DNA of 64,000 nucleotides from Halococcus saccharolyticus DSM 5350 (GTDB lineage: Archaea; Halobacteriota; Halobacteria; Halobacteriales; Halococcaceae). This document shows positions 56,317 to 64,000 of the stretch, one piece after another. Position 1 is the first letter of the stretch; each line of letters opens with the position of its first letter. Below the pieces are notes generated by a model. That model was not told the DNA's origin and searched no databases. It saw nothing but the letters and a program-made list of their open reading frames with translations. The translations under genes were made by a program, and so were the position numbers. Location: assembly GCF_000336915.1 (NCBI RefSeq), contig NZ_AOMD01000009.1, positions 1-64,000 of the forward strand, written 5' to 3'.

Positions 56317-57423
56317 ATGGTGGAACGCATGAGCGGCAGTGACGACACCGAGGGGGCCGAGGGAGCGTACTTCTCCCGAATCGTCGACGAGGAGGCGCTG
56401 GCGAGCTACTTCGAAGAGGAGTTAGGTTCTGTCGAAGAATACCGCATCGAACACCATCAGGAAGGGCACTCGAACGAGACGTTGTTCGTGGAGTGGGGAG
56501 AGCGCGACCTCGTGGTCCGTCGGCCGCCGCCTGGTGAGACCGCCGATACCGCTCACGACGTTCTTCGAGAGTATCGGGTGATGGACGCCCTTCAGGATAC
56601 CACGGTGCGAGTCCCGCCGACGGTGCTCGCGTGCGAGGACGAGTCGATTCTCGACTGCGAGTTCTACGTGATGGAGCGCGTCGCGGGGAGCGTGCTGCGC
56701 GAGACCGAACCCGAGCGGTTCGCCACGCCGGAGCACCGCCAACGGATCGGCGAAGAGCTGATCGACGGCCTCTGTGAGATCCACGCCGTCGACCCTGGAA
56801 CGGTGGGACTGGACGAGTTCGGCCATCCCAAGGGGTTCACCGAACGCCAGGTAAAGCGATGGTCAGAGCAGCTGACGTGGGCGTTCGACGTCACGAGCGA
56901 CGAACGCGAGGTGCCCGAACTCTATGACGTGATGGAGTGGCTGACCGAGAACGTACCCGACGCGCCGGCGCACACACTGGTTCAGGGCGATTACAAGCTC
57001 GACAACGTGATGTTCGCGCCCGGCACGCCGCCCGAACTCGTCGCGGTGTTCGACTGGGAGCTGAGTACCCTTGGAAATCCGCTCGTCGATCTCGGGTGGC
57101 TCCTCTCGTACTGGTGGGACGCGGGCGATCCGGACCCGCCCGCGGCGACCGACTCGCTCAACGCGACGTTCATGACCCGCGAGGGCTACCCCACCCGAGA
57201 GGAACTCGTCGAGCGCTACGAGGCACAGACAGGAATCGAGTACGAGAACGATCGATTCTACCGTGCGCTCGCGGTCTACAAGCTCGCTGGGCTAGGAGAG
57301 ATGTTCTTCCGGCGGTACCTGGAAGGCAACGCCGATGACCCGTTGTACCCGAAGATGGAGACCGGTGTGCCCGAACTCGCCGACCGCGCGCTCCGGATCA
57401 TCGAGGGTGAGGAGCCGCTGTGA
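56317..57423 (+). CDS. APH-fold phosphotransferase, 4-hydroxyacyl-CoA-kinase-like
   Basis: 368 residues. Kinase-like motifs are GHSNETLFVEWGERDLVVRRPPPG at the N-terminal lobe, LVQGDYKLDNVMFAPG (catalytic loop, Gln in place of the more usual His before GD) and VFDWELSTLGNPLVDLGW (metal Asp). This subfamily sits beside or is fused to ACAD10/11-like dehydrogenases; homologues in Pseudomonas (LvaA) phosphorylate 4-hydroxyacyl-CoA. The start is ATG 56317, or 56329/56269. It overlaps the MaoC gene by 4 bp. Confidence 0.8.
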   Translation: MVERMSGSDDTEGAEGAYFSRIVDEEALASYFEEELGSVEEYRIEHHQEGHSNETLFVEWGERDLVVRRPPPGETADTAHDVLREYRVMDALQDTTVRVPPTVLACEDESILDCEFYVMERVAGSVLRETEPERFATPEHRQRIGEELIDGLCEIHAVDPGTVGLDEFGHPKGFTERQVKRWSEQLTWAFDVTSDEREVPELYDVMEWLTENVPDAPAHTLVQGDYKLDNVMFAPGTPPELVAVFDWELSTLGNPLVDLGWLLSYWWDAGDPDPPAATDSLNATFMTREGYPTREELVERYEAQTGIEYENDRFYRALAVYKLAGLGEMFFRRYLEGNADDPLYPKMETGVPELADRALRIIEGEEPL

Positions 57424-57860
57424 GCTACTTCGAATCGGTCTCGGTCGGCGACACGTCCCGAACGGCGGGCCGGACGGTAACGGCCGCCGACGTGACGAAC
57501 TTCGCGGGTGTGAGTGGCGATTTCAATCACCACCACACCGACGCCGAGCGGATGGCCGACACCGAGTACGGTGGCCGGATCGCTCACGGCGCGTTCGTCT
57601 TTTCGGCAATGACTGGTCTGCTCTGGCAATCACGAACACAGGACGAACGCGAGGACGTGATCGCGTTCTACGGGGTGGACGGGCTCCGCTTCACCGCCCC
57701 GACCTACGTCGGCGACACCATCCGCGTCGAGATCGAGGTCGTCGAGAAAAAAGAGCGCGACCATCCACGAGCCGCTGGTACTGTGCGGTACGACGCTGCG
57801 GTGAAAGCTCAGGACGACGAGACCGTGCTCCGGTGTGAGCTCCTCTCGCTAGTGCGCTGA
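57420..57860 (+). CDS. MaoC-like dehydratase (hot-dog fold)
   Basis: 146 residues. Hot-dog hydratase motif FAGVSGDFNHHHTDAERMADTEYGGRIAHGAFVFSAM with the catalytic Asp and His. Hydrates or dehydrates an acyl-CoA ester. The GTG at 57420 overlaps the kinase stop by 4 bp, making a kinase/hydratase pair that fits beta-oxidation of a modified acyl-CoA. Confidence 0.88.
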   Translation: MSYFESVSVGDTSRTAGRTVTAADVTNFAGVSGDFNHHHTDAERMADTEYGGRIAHGAFVFSAMTGLLWQSRTQDEREDVIAFYGVDGLRFTAPTYVGDTIRVEIEVVEKKERDHPRAAGTVRYDAAVKAQDDETVLRCELLSLVR

Positions 57861-57984
57861 GGGTCGAGATCACGATTTCACCGAAATTGCACAATTCCAC
57901 CGTCTCATTGATTTATCGGCGGTCAGTAACTCCGTGAGCCGATGGTGGCGATACAATGATGTGTCGAAATGTTGTATCGGGTGT

Positions 57985-58173
57985 ATGGACGGACGGTGGC
58001 TTCTCTTGGGATTCGGTCTGTTGTTCGGGGCCCTAACCGTCGCGTTCGTCGTCCAGGGGAAGACGCTACAAGCACTCATCGCGGTCGTTCAGACGTTCTG
58101 GACTCTCGGTGGTTTCTGGTGGTATACGACTCACGACGAAGCGGCCAATACGAGACTTCAGCGGCTTCTGTAA
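57985..58173 (+). CDS. small membrane protein
   Basis: 62 residues from ATG 57985 with two hydrophobic segments (LLLGFGLLFGALTVAFVVQG and LIAVVQTFWTLGGFWWY). A longer frame from 57934 adds a short cysteine-bearing piece. No family recognised. Confidence 0.5.
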   Translation: MDGRWLLLGFGLLFGALTVAFVVQGKTLQALIAVVQTFWTLGGFWWYTTHDEAANTRLQRLL

Positions 58174-58176
58174 CAG

Positions 58177-58791
58177 TTATTGGCAGTTCTCGGGTATACA
58201 GACCACTGTCGATTCCATACCACAGTCGAGGCAGACGTTGACGACGTTCTCCTCATCCGAATCGAGAACGACGCGCAGATCGCTCTGACCGCACTCAGGA
58301 CATTCGACCGGCGATTCAGCCTCACAGTCCGGACAGACGAGAACCTCTTCCTCGTCGACGACGACCGGCCGTCTGTCCTCATGATCGCACTCGGGACACG
58401 GGAGCGGAATCCGTACGTCCTCGCTGTCGCGGGGAGCACCTATCGCGAACGCAACCACCACCTCGTCGGACGCGTTTTTACCGGACTGGAACTCGCCAGG
58501 CGCGAACCGGATCGCTTCGTTCTCGCCGACGGTAATCTCGCTACTCGAACAATCCGGTTCTACACGGTTTCGCGGTGTGTACGTTTCGAACGTCACCTCG
58601 CCCTCAACGATGAGGAACACCTCTTCTTGATCCATATGGGCGTGGAGCGAGCCGCTGAACCGCTCGCCGGGGCCGAGGGCGTACCGATTGATCGCAACGT
58701 CGGCGGTGTTCAGCGGGTCGGACAGTTTTCGGCGGTCGATGTCGTTCTCGGACGAGATGGAATCGAGGCCATCGATCGAGACAGTCTCCAT
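58177..58791 (-). CDS. cupin protein with two zinc ribbons
   Basis: 204 residues. The cupin core, about 30-120, has the metal-binding motif LHAHMDQEEVFLIVEGEVTFE. A tail of about 75 residues holds two CxxC/CxxC zinc ribbons: CPEC...CPDC and CPEC...CLDC. The zinc ribbons suggest a nucleic-acid or protein contact. The cupin Gly-rich strand is intact, but the ligand is unknown. Neighbour of a winged-helix regulator gene (58862) on the same strand, which may control it. Confidence 0.75.
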   Translation of the reverse strand: METVSIDGLDSISSENDIDRRKLSDPLNTADVAINRYALGPGERFSGSLHAHMDQEEVFLIVEGEVTFETYTPRNRVEPDCSSSEITVGENEAIRFAPGEFQSGKNASDEVVVAFAIGAPRDSEDVRIPLPCPECDHEDRRPVVVDEEEVLVCPDCEAESPVECPECGQSDLRVVLDSDEENVVNVCLDCGMESTVVCIPENCQ

Positions 58792-58861
58792 ATCCACGGC
58801 CCCAACCCCAGAGGACAAAAGCGTGCATCCGCTCGGGCAGGAACGACGTGCGGCTCGTCGC

Positions 58862-59374
58862 TCACTCGTCGTTCAGGCTTTCGAGGAGTTCGGGATCGGT
58901 CCCGAACTTGAGGACGTTCGTCACGACGGAGTTGCGGATGTTCGCCACGACCTTGCCGTGGCGCTTGTAGAACTCGTGGATCCATCGAGATTCAGCCTCG
59001 CGGGCCGGGAACATCATCACGGTCTTCCACTGGTACTCGCCGTCCGAGAGGAAATAGAAGAGGGTGTTCGGCGAGTCACGGATGTACTCCATCGCCGCTC
59101 GCCACTCCTCCGCGAAGTGCTCGGGATCGAACTTGAACTCGAACAATCCGAAGATGAAGTACTCCTCGTTCGGGATGATTGCCTCGCGGAAGACCCCCTC
59201 CTCGCGCATCCGGCGGATCGACTCGCTGATCGTGACGTGCGAGACGTCGATGTCGTACTCTGCGGCGAGGATGTCGGTGAGTTCGCGCGAGGATACCTGG
59301 GGGTCGCGTGCGAGCTCGCGCAGGATCACCACGTCGCGGTGCGAAAACTCCCATTCGGGCGCGTCGTCGGTCAT
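58862..59374 (-). CDS. winged-helix regulator (Lrp-like, haloarchaeal)
   Basis: 170 residues. N-terminal HTH (FSHRDVVILRELARDPQVSSRELTDILAAEYDIDVSHVTISESIRRMREEGVF) at about 10-60, followed by an alpha+beta effector domain (FGLFEFKFDPEHFAEEWRAAMEYI) ending near 165. Resembles haloarchaeal one-component regulators of metabolic genes. It lies 19 bp downstream of the hydrolase gene on the same strand, so it may regulate the hydrolase/dehydrogenase run. Confidence 0.8.
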   Translation of the reverse strand: MTDDAPEWEFSHRDVVILRELARDPQVSSRELTDILAAEYDIDVSHVTISESIRRMREEGVFREAIIPNEEYFIFGLFEFKFDPEHFAEEWRAAMEYIRDSPNTLFYFLSDGEYQWKTVMMFPAREAESRWIHEFYKRHGKVVANIRNSVVTNVLKFGTDPELLESLNDE

Positions 59375-59393
59375 CTGGTCGCTCCTACGGGAA

Positions 59394-60284
59394 TCATCCC
59401 GCACTCAAGGTAAGAAACTCACGGAGTTCCGCGACGTACGCCTCCGTCCGATCCGCCATCACCCAGTGGTAGGCCTCGTCGAGTTCCACCACCTCTCCAT
59501 CGAGGTCGTCGGCGAGGCGTTCGCCGTATTCGATCTGCTGGAAATCGTCGCCCGCACCCCAGAGTCCGAGGAAATCGGCGGTGATCGCGCCGTAGTCGAT
59601 CTCGGTCGTGTGGTTCGTGTTGGTCGCTACTGCACACCGGGAAAGCGAGGTGCGACCTTCCTCCGAGAGCCACGGCGCGGTCAGTCCCTCGACGAATTCG
59701 GGATCGGGGTCGCCGTACGCACCGAGCGTGAACGCCGAGGAAACCTCGTCCTCGATATCGTCGATCGGCCTCTCGGTAGTCTCGGGCAACCCGAAGTCAG
59801 TGATGAACTCGACCGGCCACGAGTCGTAACACACCGCGTTCGAGCAGACCAGCTTTGCGACCGTATCCGGATGGTTGGCAGCATACCGCAGCGCGACCCC
59901 GCCACCGATGTCGTGGGACACGATCGAAACCGTCTCGATGCCCAACTCCTCCAGCAACGCCGCAAGCATCGCCTCCTGGGCTCGGATCGACCGATCGAAC
60001 CCATCGGCCATTGTGGAGTTGCCATACCCGAGAAGATCGGGGACGATGACGCGCCGATCCTCCGCAATCGTTGGGGCGATGTCGCGCCAGAGAAACGACC
60101 ACGTCGGGATGCCGTGGAGAAAGACGACCGGCGGCTCGTCGGCCCCGTTCGTGCTGCCGCTGCGTTCGCTATCATCGCTCCCGCTGTCGCCGGGACCGTC
60201 GTCGCGGTACGCCACCGAGAGATCGTGGCCGTCGACCGTCACGGTGGTCGTCGCCTGGCCCCCGGCCCACTCGTCGTGGTTCAT
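59394..60284 (-). CDS. alpha/beta hydrolase (haloalkane-dehalogenase-like)
   Basis: 296 residues. Oxyanion region VVFLHGIPTWSFLWRDI, nucleophile elbow VSHDIGGGVALRYAANHPD (Asp rather than Ser in the S-H-D-I-G-G elbow) and a C-terminal AYHWVMADR His. The Asp nucleophile points to haloalkane- or epoxide-type hydrolysis rather than an esterase. The ATG at 60284 overlaps the acyl-CoA dehydrogenase stop by 4 bp. Confidence 0.85.
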   Translation of the reverse strand: MNHDEWAGGQATTTVTVDGHDLSVAYRDDGPGDSGSDDSERSGSTNGADEPPVVFLHGIPTWSFLWRDIAPTIAEDRRVIVPDLLGYGNSTMADGFDRSIRAQEAMLAALLEELGIETVSIVSHDIGGGVALRYAANHPDTVAKLVCSNAVCYDSWPVEFITDFGLPETTERPIDDIEDEVSSAFTLGAYGDPDPEFVEGLTAPWLSEEGRTSLSRCAVATNTNHTTEIDYGAITADFLGLWGAGDDFQQIEYGERLADDLDGEVVELDEAYHWVMADRTEAYVAELREFLTLSAG

Positions 60285-61417
60285 AGGATGTTGTCGGCGA
60301 TGATGTTCTTCTGGATCTCGCTCGTGCCCTCGTAGATCTTGGTGATCCGGGCGTCGCGGTAGTACCGCTCTGCGGGGTGGTCGGTGACGTAACCCGCCCC
60401 ACCGAACACCTGGATCGCCTCGTCGGCCACGTCGACCGCGTGCTCGCTCGCGAACAGCTTCGCCATGCTCGCAAAGCGCACCGCATCGTCGTCGCCCGCC
60501 TCGACGTGCGAGGCTGCGCGGTAGGTCAGCGATCGTGCGGCGTCGACGTTCGTCGCCATCTCGGCGAGCTTGTGCCGGATCGCCTGGAACTCGGCAATGG
60601 GTTGATCGAACTGCTCGCGCTCGCCGGCGTACTCCCGGGCGGCGTCAAGCGCACCCTGGGCGGCTCCCACCGCCTGAGCGGCGACGCTGGTCCGACCCGA
60701 TGCGAAGAAGTCCATGAGCTGGTAGAACCCCTTGTTCACCTCGCCGATAACGTTCTCTTCGGGCACGCGCACGTCGTCGAGCAGCACCTCGGCGAGATCG
60801 GAAGCCCTGATCCCGAGCTTGTTGTCGATCTTCTCGGTCGAGAATCCCTCGGTGTCGGTGGGAACGAGGAAGGCCGTGATCCCCTGGTGGCCCGCGCCGG
60901 GATCGGTCTTCGCCATCACGACCGCGACGTCGGCGACCGTCCCGTTCGTGATCCACATCTTGTTGCCATTGAGAACGTACTCGTCGCCGTCCTTCTCGGC
61001 GCGGGTTTCGATGCCAGCGACGTTCGAGCCGTGGGCGGGTTCGGAGATCGCGCTCGCCGAGGCCGACTCGCCGGCCGCGATCGGCGGGAGCCACTCCTCT
61101 TTCATCCACTCGTCGCCGTACTTGACGATCATGTTGCTCCCGAACCCCGCCGATCCGACCGCGCTCCCGATCCCCGGATCGGCGCGCCAGAGCTCCTCGG
61201 TCACGAGCGCCGACGACAGCGTGTCCATCCCCGCGCCGCCGTACTCCGTCGGAATGTTCGGGGCAACGAAGTCGTACTCGGCGGCCTCCCGGCGGAGTTC
61301 CTCGGGATACTCCCCCGATTCGTCGTGTTCGCGCGCGACGGGCACGATCTCCTCCTCAGCGAACTCCCGGACCGCACTTCGGATGGCTTCCTGCTCGCCC
61401 GATAGCTGAAACGACAT
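60281..61417 (-). CDS. acyl-CoA dehydrogenase (classical type)
   Basis: 378 residues. FAD-binding SAISEPAHGSNVAGIETRAEKDGDEYVLNGNKMWITNG region and the C-terminal ITKIYEGTSEIQKNIIADNIL with the classical YEGT catalytic-Glu block. Introduces the alpha,beta double bond of acyl-CoAs using FAD. It contrasts with the ACAD at 54961, which lacks this signature. The ATG at 61417 begins MSFQLSGEQEAIR. Divergent from the alcohol dehydrogenase at 61503. Confidence 0.93.
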   Translation of the reverse strand: MSFQLSGEQEAIRSAVREFAEEEIVPVAREHDESGEYPEELRREAAEYDFVAPNIPTEYGGAGMDTLSSALVTEELWRADPGIGSAVGSAGFGSNMIVKYGDEWMKEEWLPPIAAGESASASAISEPAHGSNVAGIETRAEKDGDEYVLNGNKMWITNGTVADVAVVMAKTDPGAGHQGITAFLVPTDTEGFSTEKIDNKLGIRASDLAEVLLDDVRVPEENVIGEVNKGFYQLMDFFASGRTSVAAQAVGAAQGALDAAREYAGEREQFDQPIAEFQAIRHKLAEMATNVDAARSLTYRAASHVEAGDDDAVRFASMAKLFASEHAVDVADEAIQVFGGAGYVTDHPAERYYRDARITKIYEGTSEIQKNIIADNIL

Positions 61418-61502
61418 ACCCAACCATCGCCTTCCAGCGAAAAGTATCTTCGCCTCTATGTTGAACATCGGTAACTACAACACCGATTTCGGGGGAACGA
61501 CT

Positions 61503-62591
61503 ATGACGATGCCGCTCGTCGGCCGCAGTATGCGCGCAGCAGTCCTCCGTGAGTACGGCGAACCGCTCGACGTGACCGAGGTCGACGCGCCCGATCCTGC
61601 GGCCGACGGCGCGGTGATCGAACTTGAGGCGTGTGGCATCTGCCGGAGCGACTGGCACGGCTGGCAGGGCGAGTGGGACTGGCTCGGCCTCAAACCGCCG
61701 GAAGGACAGATCCTCGGCCACGAGCCCGCGGGCAGGGTGATCGAGGTCGGGAGCGAGGTCGAGAACGTGAGTGAAGGCGATCAGGTAACCGTCCCGTTCA
61801 ACCTCGGCGACGGCACCTGCCATCAGTGCCGAACCGGCCACTCGAACACCTGCGAGAACATCGTTCCTCTAGGGCTGAACGAAGCGGCTCCGGGCGCGTT
61901 CGCCGAGGAGATGCACGTCCCGGTCGCGGATCACAACGCTGTCCAGCTCCCCGACGGTGTCTCCGCGGTCGACATGGCGGGACTTGGCTGTCGGTTCATG
62001 ACCTCCTTTCACGCGCTCGCCCACCAGGCGGACGTCGACGCCGGCGATTGGGTCGTGATCCACGGCTGCGGCGGTGTCGGCCTCTCGGCGGTTCACATCG
62101 CTGACGCGCTCGGTGGGAACGTCGTCGCGGTCGATCTCCAATCGGAGAAACTCGATCTGGCAGAGGACCTCGGCGCGAGCGAGACGGTGAACGCGAGCGA
62201 GGTCGACAACGTACCCCGACAGGTGAAAGCCATCACCGACGGCGGTGCGGCGGTCTCGGTCGACGCACTCGGGATCGCGACCACCTGCCGCAACTCAATC
62301 ATGAGCCTCGGCACGCGCGGCCAGCACGTTCAAGTCGGACTCAGCACCGACGACGAGCAGGGGTCCGTCGAACTCCCGACCGACATGATGGTAATGCAGG
62401 AGATCGAGTTCGTCGGCTCGCTCGGCATGCCGCCGACCCGATACGACGAAATCTTCCGAATGGTCGCCGACGGCAAACTCGACCCCAGTGCCGTGGTCTC
62501 CGAGACGGTCGACCTCGACGACGTGTCGGCGAAGCTCGCCGCGATGAGCGATTTCGAGACGATGGGGATCCCGGTGATCGACGAGTTCTAA
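61503..62591 (+). CDS. zinc-dependent alcohol dehydrogenase (MDR family)
   Basis: 362 residues. Catalytic zinc CGICRSDWHG and GHEPAGRV, structural zinc CHQCRTGHSNTC, NAD-binding IHGCGGVGLSAVHIADALGG. It is a typical zinc MDR. The start is ATG 61503, or the conserved-looking MRAAVLREYG at 61530. Oxidises an alcohol produced in the adjacent hydrolase/ACAD pathway, or reduces an aldehyde. A terminator-like repeat follows its stop directly. Confidence 0.92.
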   Translation: MTMPLVGRSMRAAVLREYGEPLDVTEVDAPDPAADGAVIELEACGICRSDWHGWQGEWDWLGLKPPEGQILGHEPAGRVIEVGSEVENVSEGDQVTVPFNLGDGTCHQCRTGHSNTCENIVPLGLNEAAPGAFAEEMHVPVADHNAVQLPDGVSAVDMAGLGCRFMTSFHALAHQADVDAGDWVVIHGCGGVGLSAVHIADALGGNVVAVDLQSEKLDLAEDLGASETVNASEVDNVPRQVKAITDGGAAVSVDALGIATTCRNSIMSLGTRGQHVQVGLSTDDEQGSVELPTDMMVMQEIEFVGSLGMPPTRYDEIFRMVADGKLDPSAVVSETVDLDDVSAKLAAMSDFETMGIPVIDEF

Positions 62592-62899
62592 AACCCACTT
62601 TTTTACTTCGTCGGGTGCGCTCACTCCGTTCGCGCACCACTCCTCGCAAAAACCTGGACTAAAAACATCCGCTCACTCGCGCTACGCGCTCGTTCGCGGC
62701 GGGATCGCTGGCGCTCTCGGCCACCGCCCTGTGACCGCAGACCGCACAGCACCGCCCGAGCCCTCGCTCCCCATGCTCGCTCGCCCTCGATCCACCAGGT
62801 CCGCATCCGCCACCGCAACCGCCAAGCGTCGGCAGACAGCAAAAATGTCACGCAGCGACGAACCACAACGTTGTTAGTTCGATCGGCGAAGGAACTGAC
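62592..62899. repeat. dispersed terminator-like repeat, copy 2, and intergenic region
   Basis: Directly after the TAA, the plus strand reads AACCCACTTTTTTACTTCGTCGGGTGCGC, a variable hairpin, then ACCACTCCTCGCAAAAACC and TGGACTAAAAACAT. This is the same order of blocks as after the dehydrogenase at 3199, but on the opposite strand of the window. Sequence to about 62830 resembles further parts of the repeat. The T6 run suggests a terminator. Confidence 0.7.
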
Positions 62900-63931
62900 G
62901 TGCAGACCGAGCACGTGACCGCGGTCGGCGACGCCCGCGACCTGGCGCTCGCCAATGATTCGATCGACCTCGTGGTCACGTCGCCGCCGTACCCGATGAT
63001 CGAACTCTGGGACGACCTCTTTACGGACCTCGACCCCGCGATCGGTGACCATCTCGATCGGGGTGCGGGCGACGCGGCCTTCGAGGCGATGCACACAGCG
63101 CTCGCCCCCGCGTGGGACGAACTCGCGCGCGTGCTCAAGCCAGGCGGAATCGCCTGCATCAACGTCGGCGATGCCACCCGTTCGATCGACAGCGAGTTTC
63201 AACAGTACCCGAACCACGCGGCCGTCATCGAGGCGATGCGCGAGCGCGGGTTCCGGTCACTGCCCGACATTCTCTGGCGAAAACCCGCCAATCGCCTCAC
63301 CAAGTTCATGGGCTCGGGAATGGTGCCGACGAACGCCTACACGACCCTCGAACACGAGTACATTCTCGTCTTTCGCAACGGCTCGACCCGCGAGTTCCCG
63401 CCGGGCGAGCGCCGCCGCTACGAGAGCGCGTACTTCTGGGAGGAGCGCAACGAGTGGTTCTCCGATCTCTGGACGCTCACCGGCACCGACCAGACGCTTG
63501 ACGGCGAGGGCCGCGACCGCTCGGGCGCGTTCCCCCTCCAACTCCCACTTCGGCTCGTCAACATGTACTCGGTCTACGGTGATCGCGTGCTCGACCCGTT
63601 CTCGGGCACCGGCACTACCACGCTCGCGGCGATGCTCGCCGGTCGGAACTCGGTCGGCTTCGACCGCGACCACGCGCTCCTCGCTGGGTTCGCCGACCGG
63701 GTTTCGGGTCTCGAAACACGCTCGCAGTCGTACGTCGAACGACGTCTCGACCGCCACCGCGAGTTCGTCGCCGAGCGCGAAGCGGCAGGCGAACAGCTCG
63801 GTTACGACGCCAAGCACTACGATTTTTCCGTCGTCACGAATCAGGAACGACGAATCCGACTCTACGCCGTCGAGAACGTCCGACTGACCGTCAGCGGATA
63901 CGCCGTCGAGCACACGCCGTTCGAGTCATAG
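62900..63931 (+). CDS. zim: Zim-like archaeal CTAG DNA methyltransferase
   Basis: 343 residues. Begins MQTEHVTAVGDARDLALAND, then TSPPYPMIELWDDLFTDLDPAIGD (motif IV) and late LDPFSGTGTTTLAAMLAGRN (motif I), so beta class. It matches the conserved haloarchaeal Zim methyltransferase, which modifies CTAG at cytosine N4 and is an orphan enzyme in this class (recalled from Haloferax work). Starts GTG 62900. Unrelated to the 41-43 kb methyltransferase, except that both are beta class. Confidence 0.8.
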   Translation: MQTEHVTAVGDARDLALANDSIDLVVTSPPYPMIELWDDLFTDLDPAIGDHLDRGAGDAAFEAMHTALAPAWDELARVLKPGGIACINVGDATRSIDSEFQQYPNHAAVIEAMRERGFRSLPDILWRKPANRLTKFMGSGMVPTNAYTTLEHEYILVFRNGSTREFPPGERRRYESAYFWEERNEWFSDLWTLTGTDQTLDGEGRDRSGAFPLQLPLRLVNMYSVYGDRVLDPFSGTGTTTLAAMLAGRNSVGFDRDHALLAGFADRVSGLETRSQSYVERRLDRHREFVAEREAAGEQLGYDAKHYDFSVVTNQERRIRLYAVENVRLTVSGYAVEHTPFES

Positions 63932-63965
63932 CGGGACTTTTGTTCGCCCGGCCGGACTCGGGGAC

Positions 63966-64000
63966 ATGAACTTCGAGTCGCTCGTTCTCGCGGCTGTCAC
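63966..64000 (+). CDS. start of next gene (partial)
   Basis: ATG AAC TTC GAG TCG CTC GTT CTC GCG GCT, about 11 codons (MNFESLVLAAV) before the window edge. An RBS-like GGGGAC precedes the ATG. No function can be given. Confidence 0.4.
   Translation, partial: MNFESLVLAAV

Overview
This window is chromosomal DNA from a haloarchaeon (class Halobacteria, possibly Halococcus-like; the genus is not certain). The evidence is high GC with a strong G/C third-codon bias, very acidic proteins, AT-rich TATA elements about 25 bp upstream of start codons (leaderless-type promoters), and typical archaeal genes: RPA1/RPAP1/RPE, the GHMP-type shikimate kinase, Cdc48, Lhr, a Zim-like CTAG methyltransferase, and UbiA and GT-C membrane enzymes.

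Layout. 1-4.2 kb: a leftward run of a partial unknown gene, a SAM methyltransferase, a GT4 glycosyltransferase, a 6-pyruvoyl-tetrahydropterin-synthase homologue and a dehydrogenase lacking zinc ligands; this may be a pterin-modification locus. 4.4-12.2 kb: a cell-envelope or glycan region with a HAD hydrolase, NAD-dependent epimerase, phosphoribosyl-polyprenol-synthase-like UbiA, PHP hydrolase, flippase-like protein, GT-C-like protein and processive GT2. 12.2-12.5 kb: tRNA-Ser(UGA) with its 3' end duplicated 150 bp downstream, an integration scar. 12.5-18.7 kb: small proteins, then a symporter/acyl-CoA ligase operon. 18.9-31.3 kb: the aromatic pathway (aroC, aroA, tyrA-like, aroK, chorismate mutase) mixed with a phosphodiesterase, an M24 peptidase, an Rsm22-type methyltransferase, a nucleoside hydrolase and surE. 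31.4-40 kb: a truncated globin, small proteins, cdc48 with an IS200/IS605-type tnpB element (carrying a nonsense codon) abutting its 3' end, a wHTH regulator and an ASST-like membrane protein.

40.0-43.3 kb is a lower-GC island with an undescribed restriction-modification locus. It has a PD-(D/E)XK endonuclease, a beta-class amino-methyltransferase, a translationally coupled methyltransferase-like partner that has lost both catalytic signatures, and a small PadR-like winged-helix gene. An identical 18-nt core inside a 22-bp palindrome lies upstream of the nuclease and between the methyltransferase pair and the regulator. This is the most interesting system in the window.

43.4-51.9 kb is genome maintenance and regulation: lhr helicase, the rpa1-rpap1-rpe operon, a sirtuin and an Lrp regulator. 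52-54.7 kb holds an APC-USP amino-acid transporter fusion coupled to a TrkA-N protein. 55-62.6 kb is acyl-CoA and alcohol catabolism, including an ACAD10/11-like pair (phosphotransferase plus acyl-CoA dehydrogenase) with a MaoC hydratase. 62.9-63.9 kb is a Zim-like CTAG DNA methyltransferase. A dispersed terminator-like repeat follows two different dehydrogenase genes (about 3.1 and 62.6 kb).
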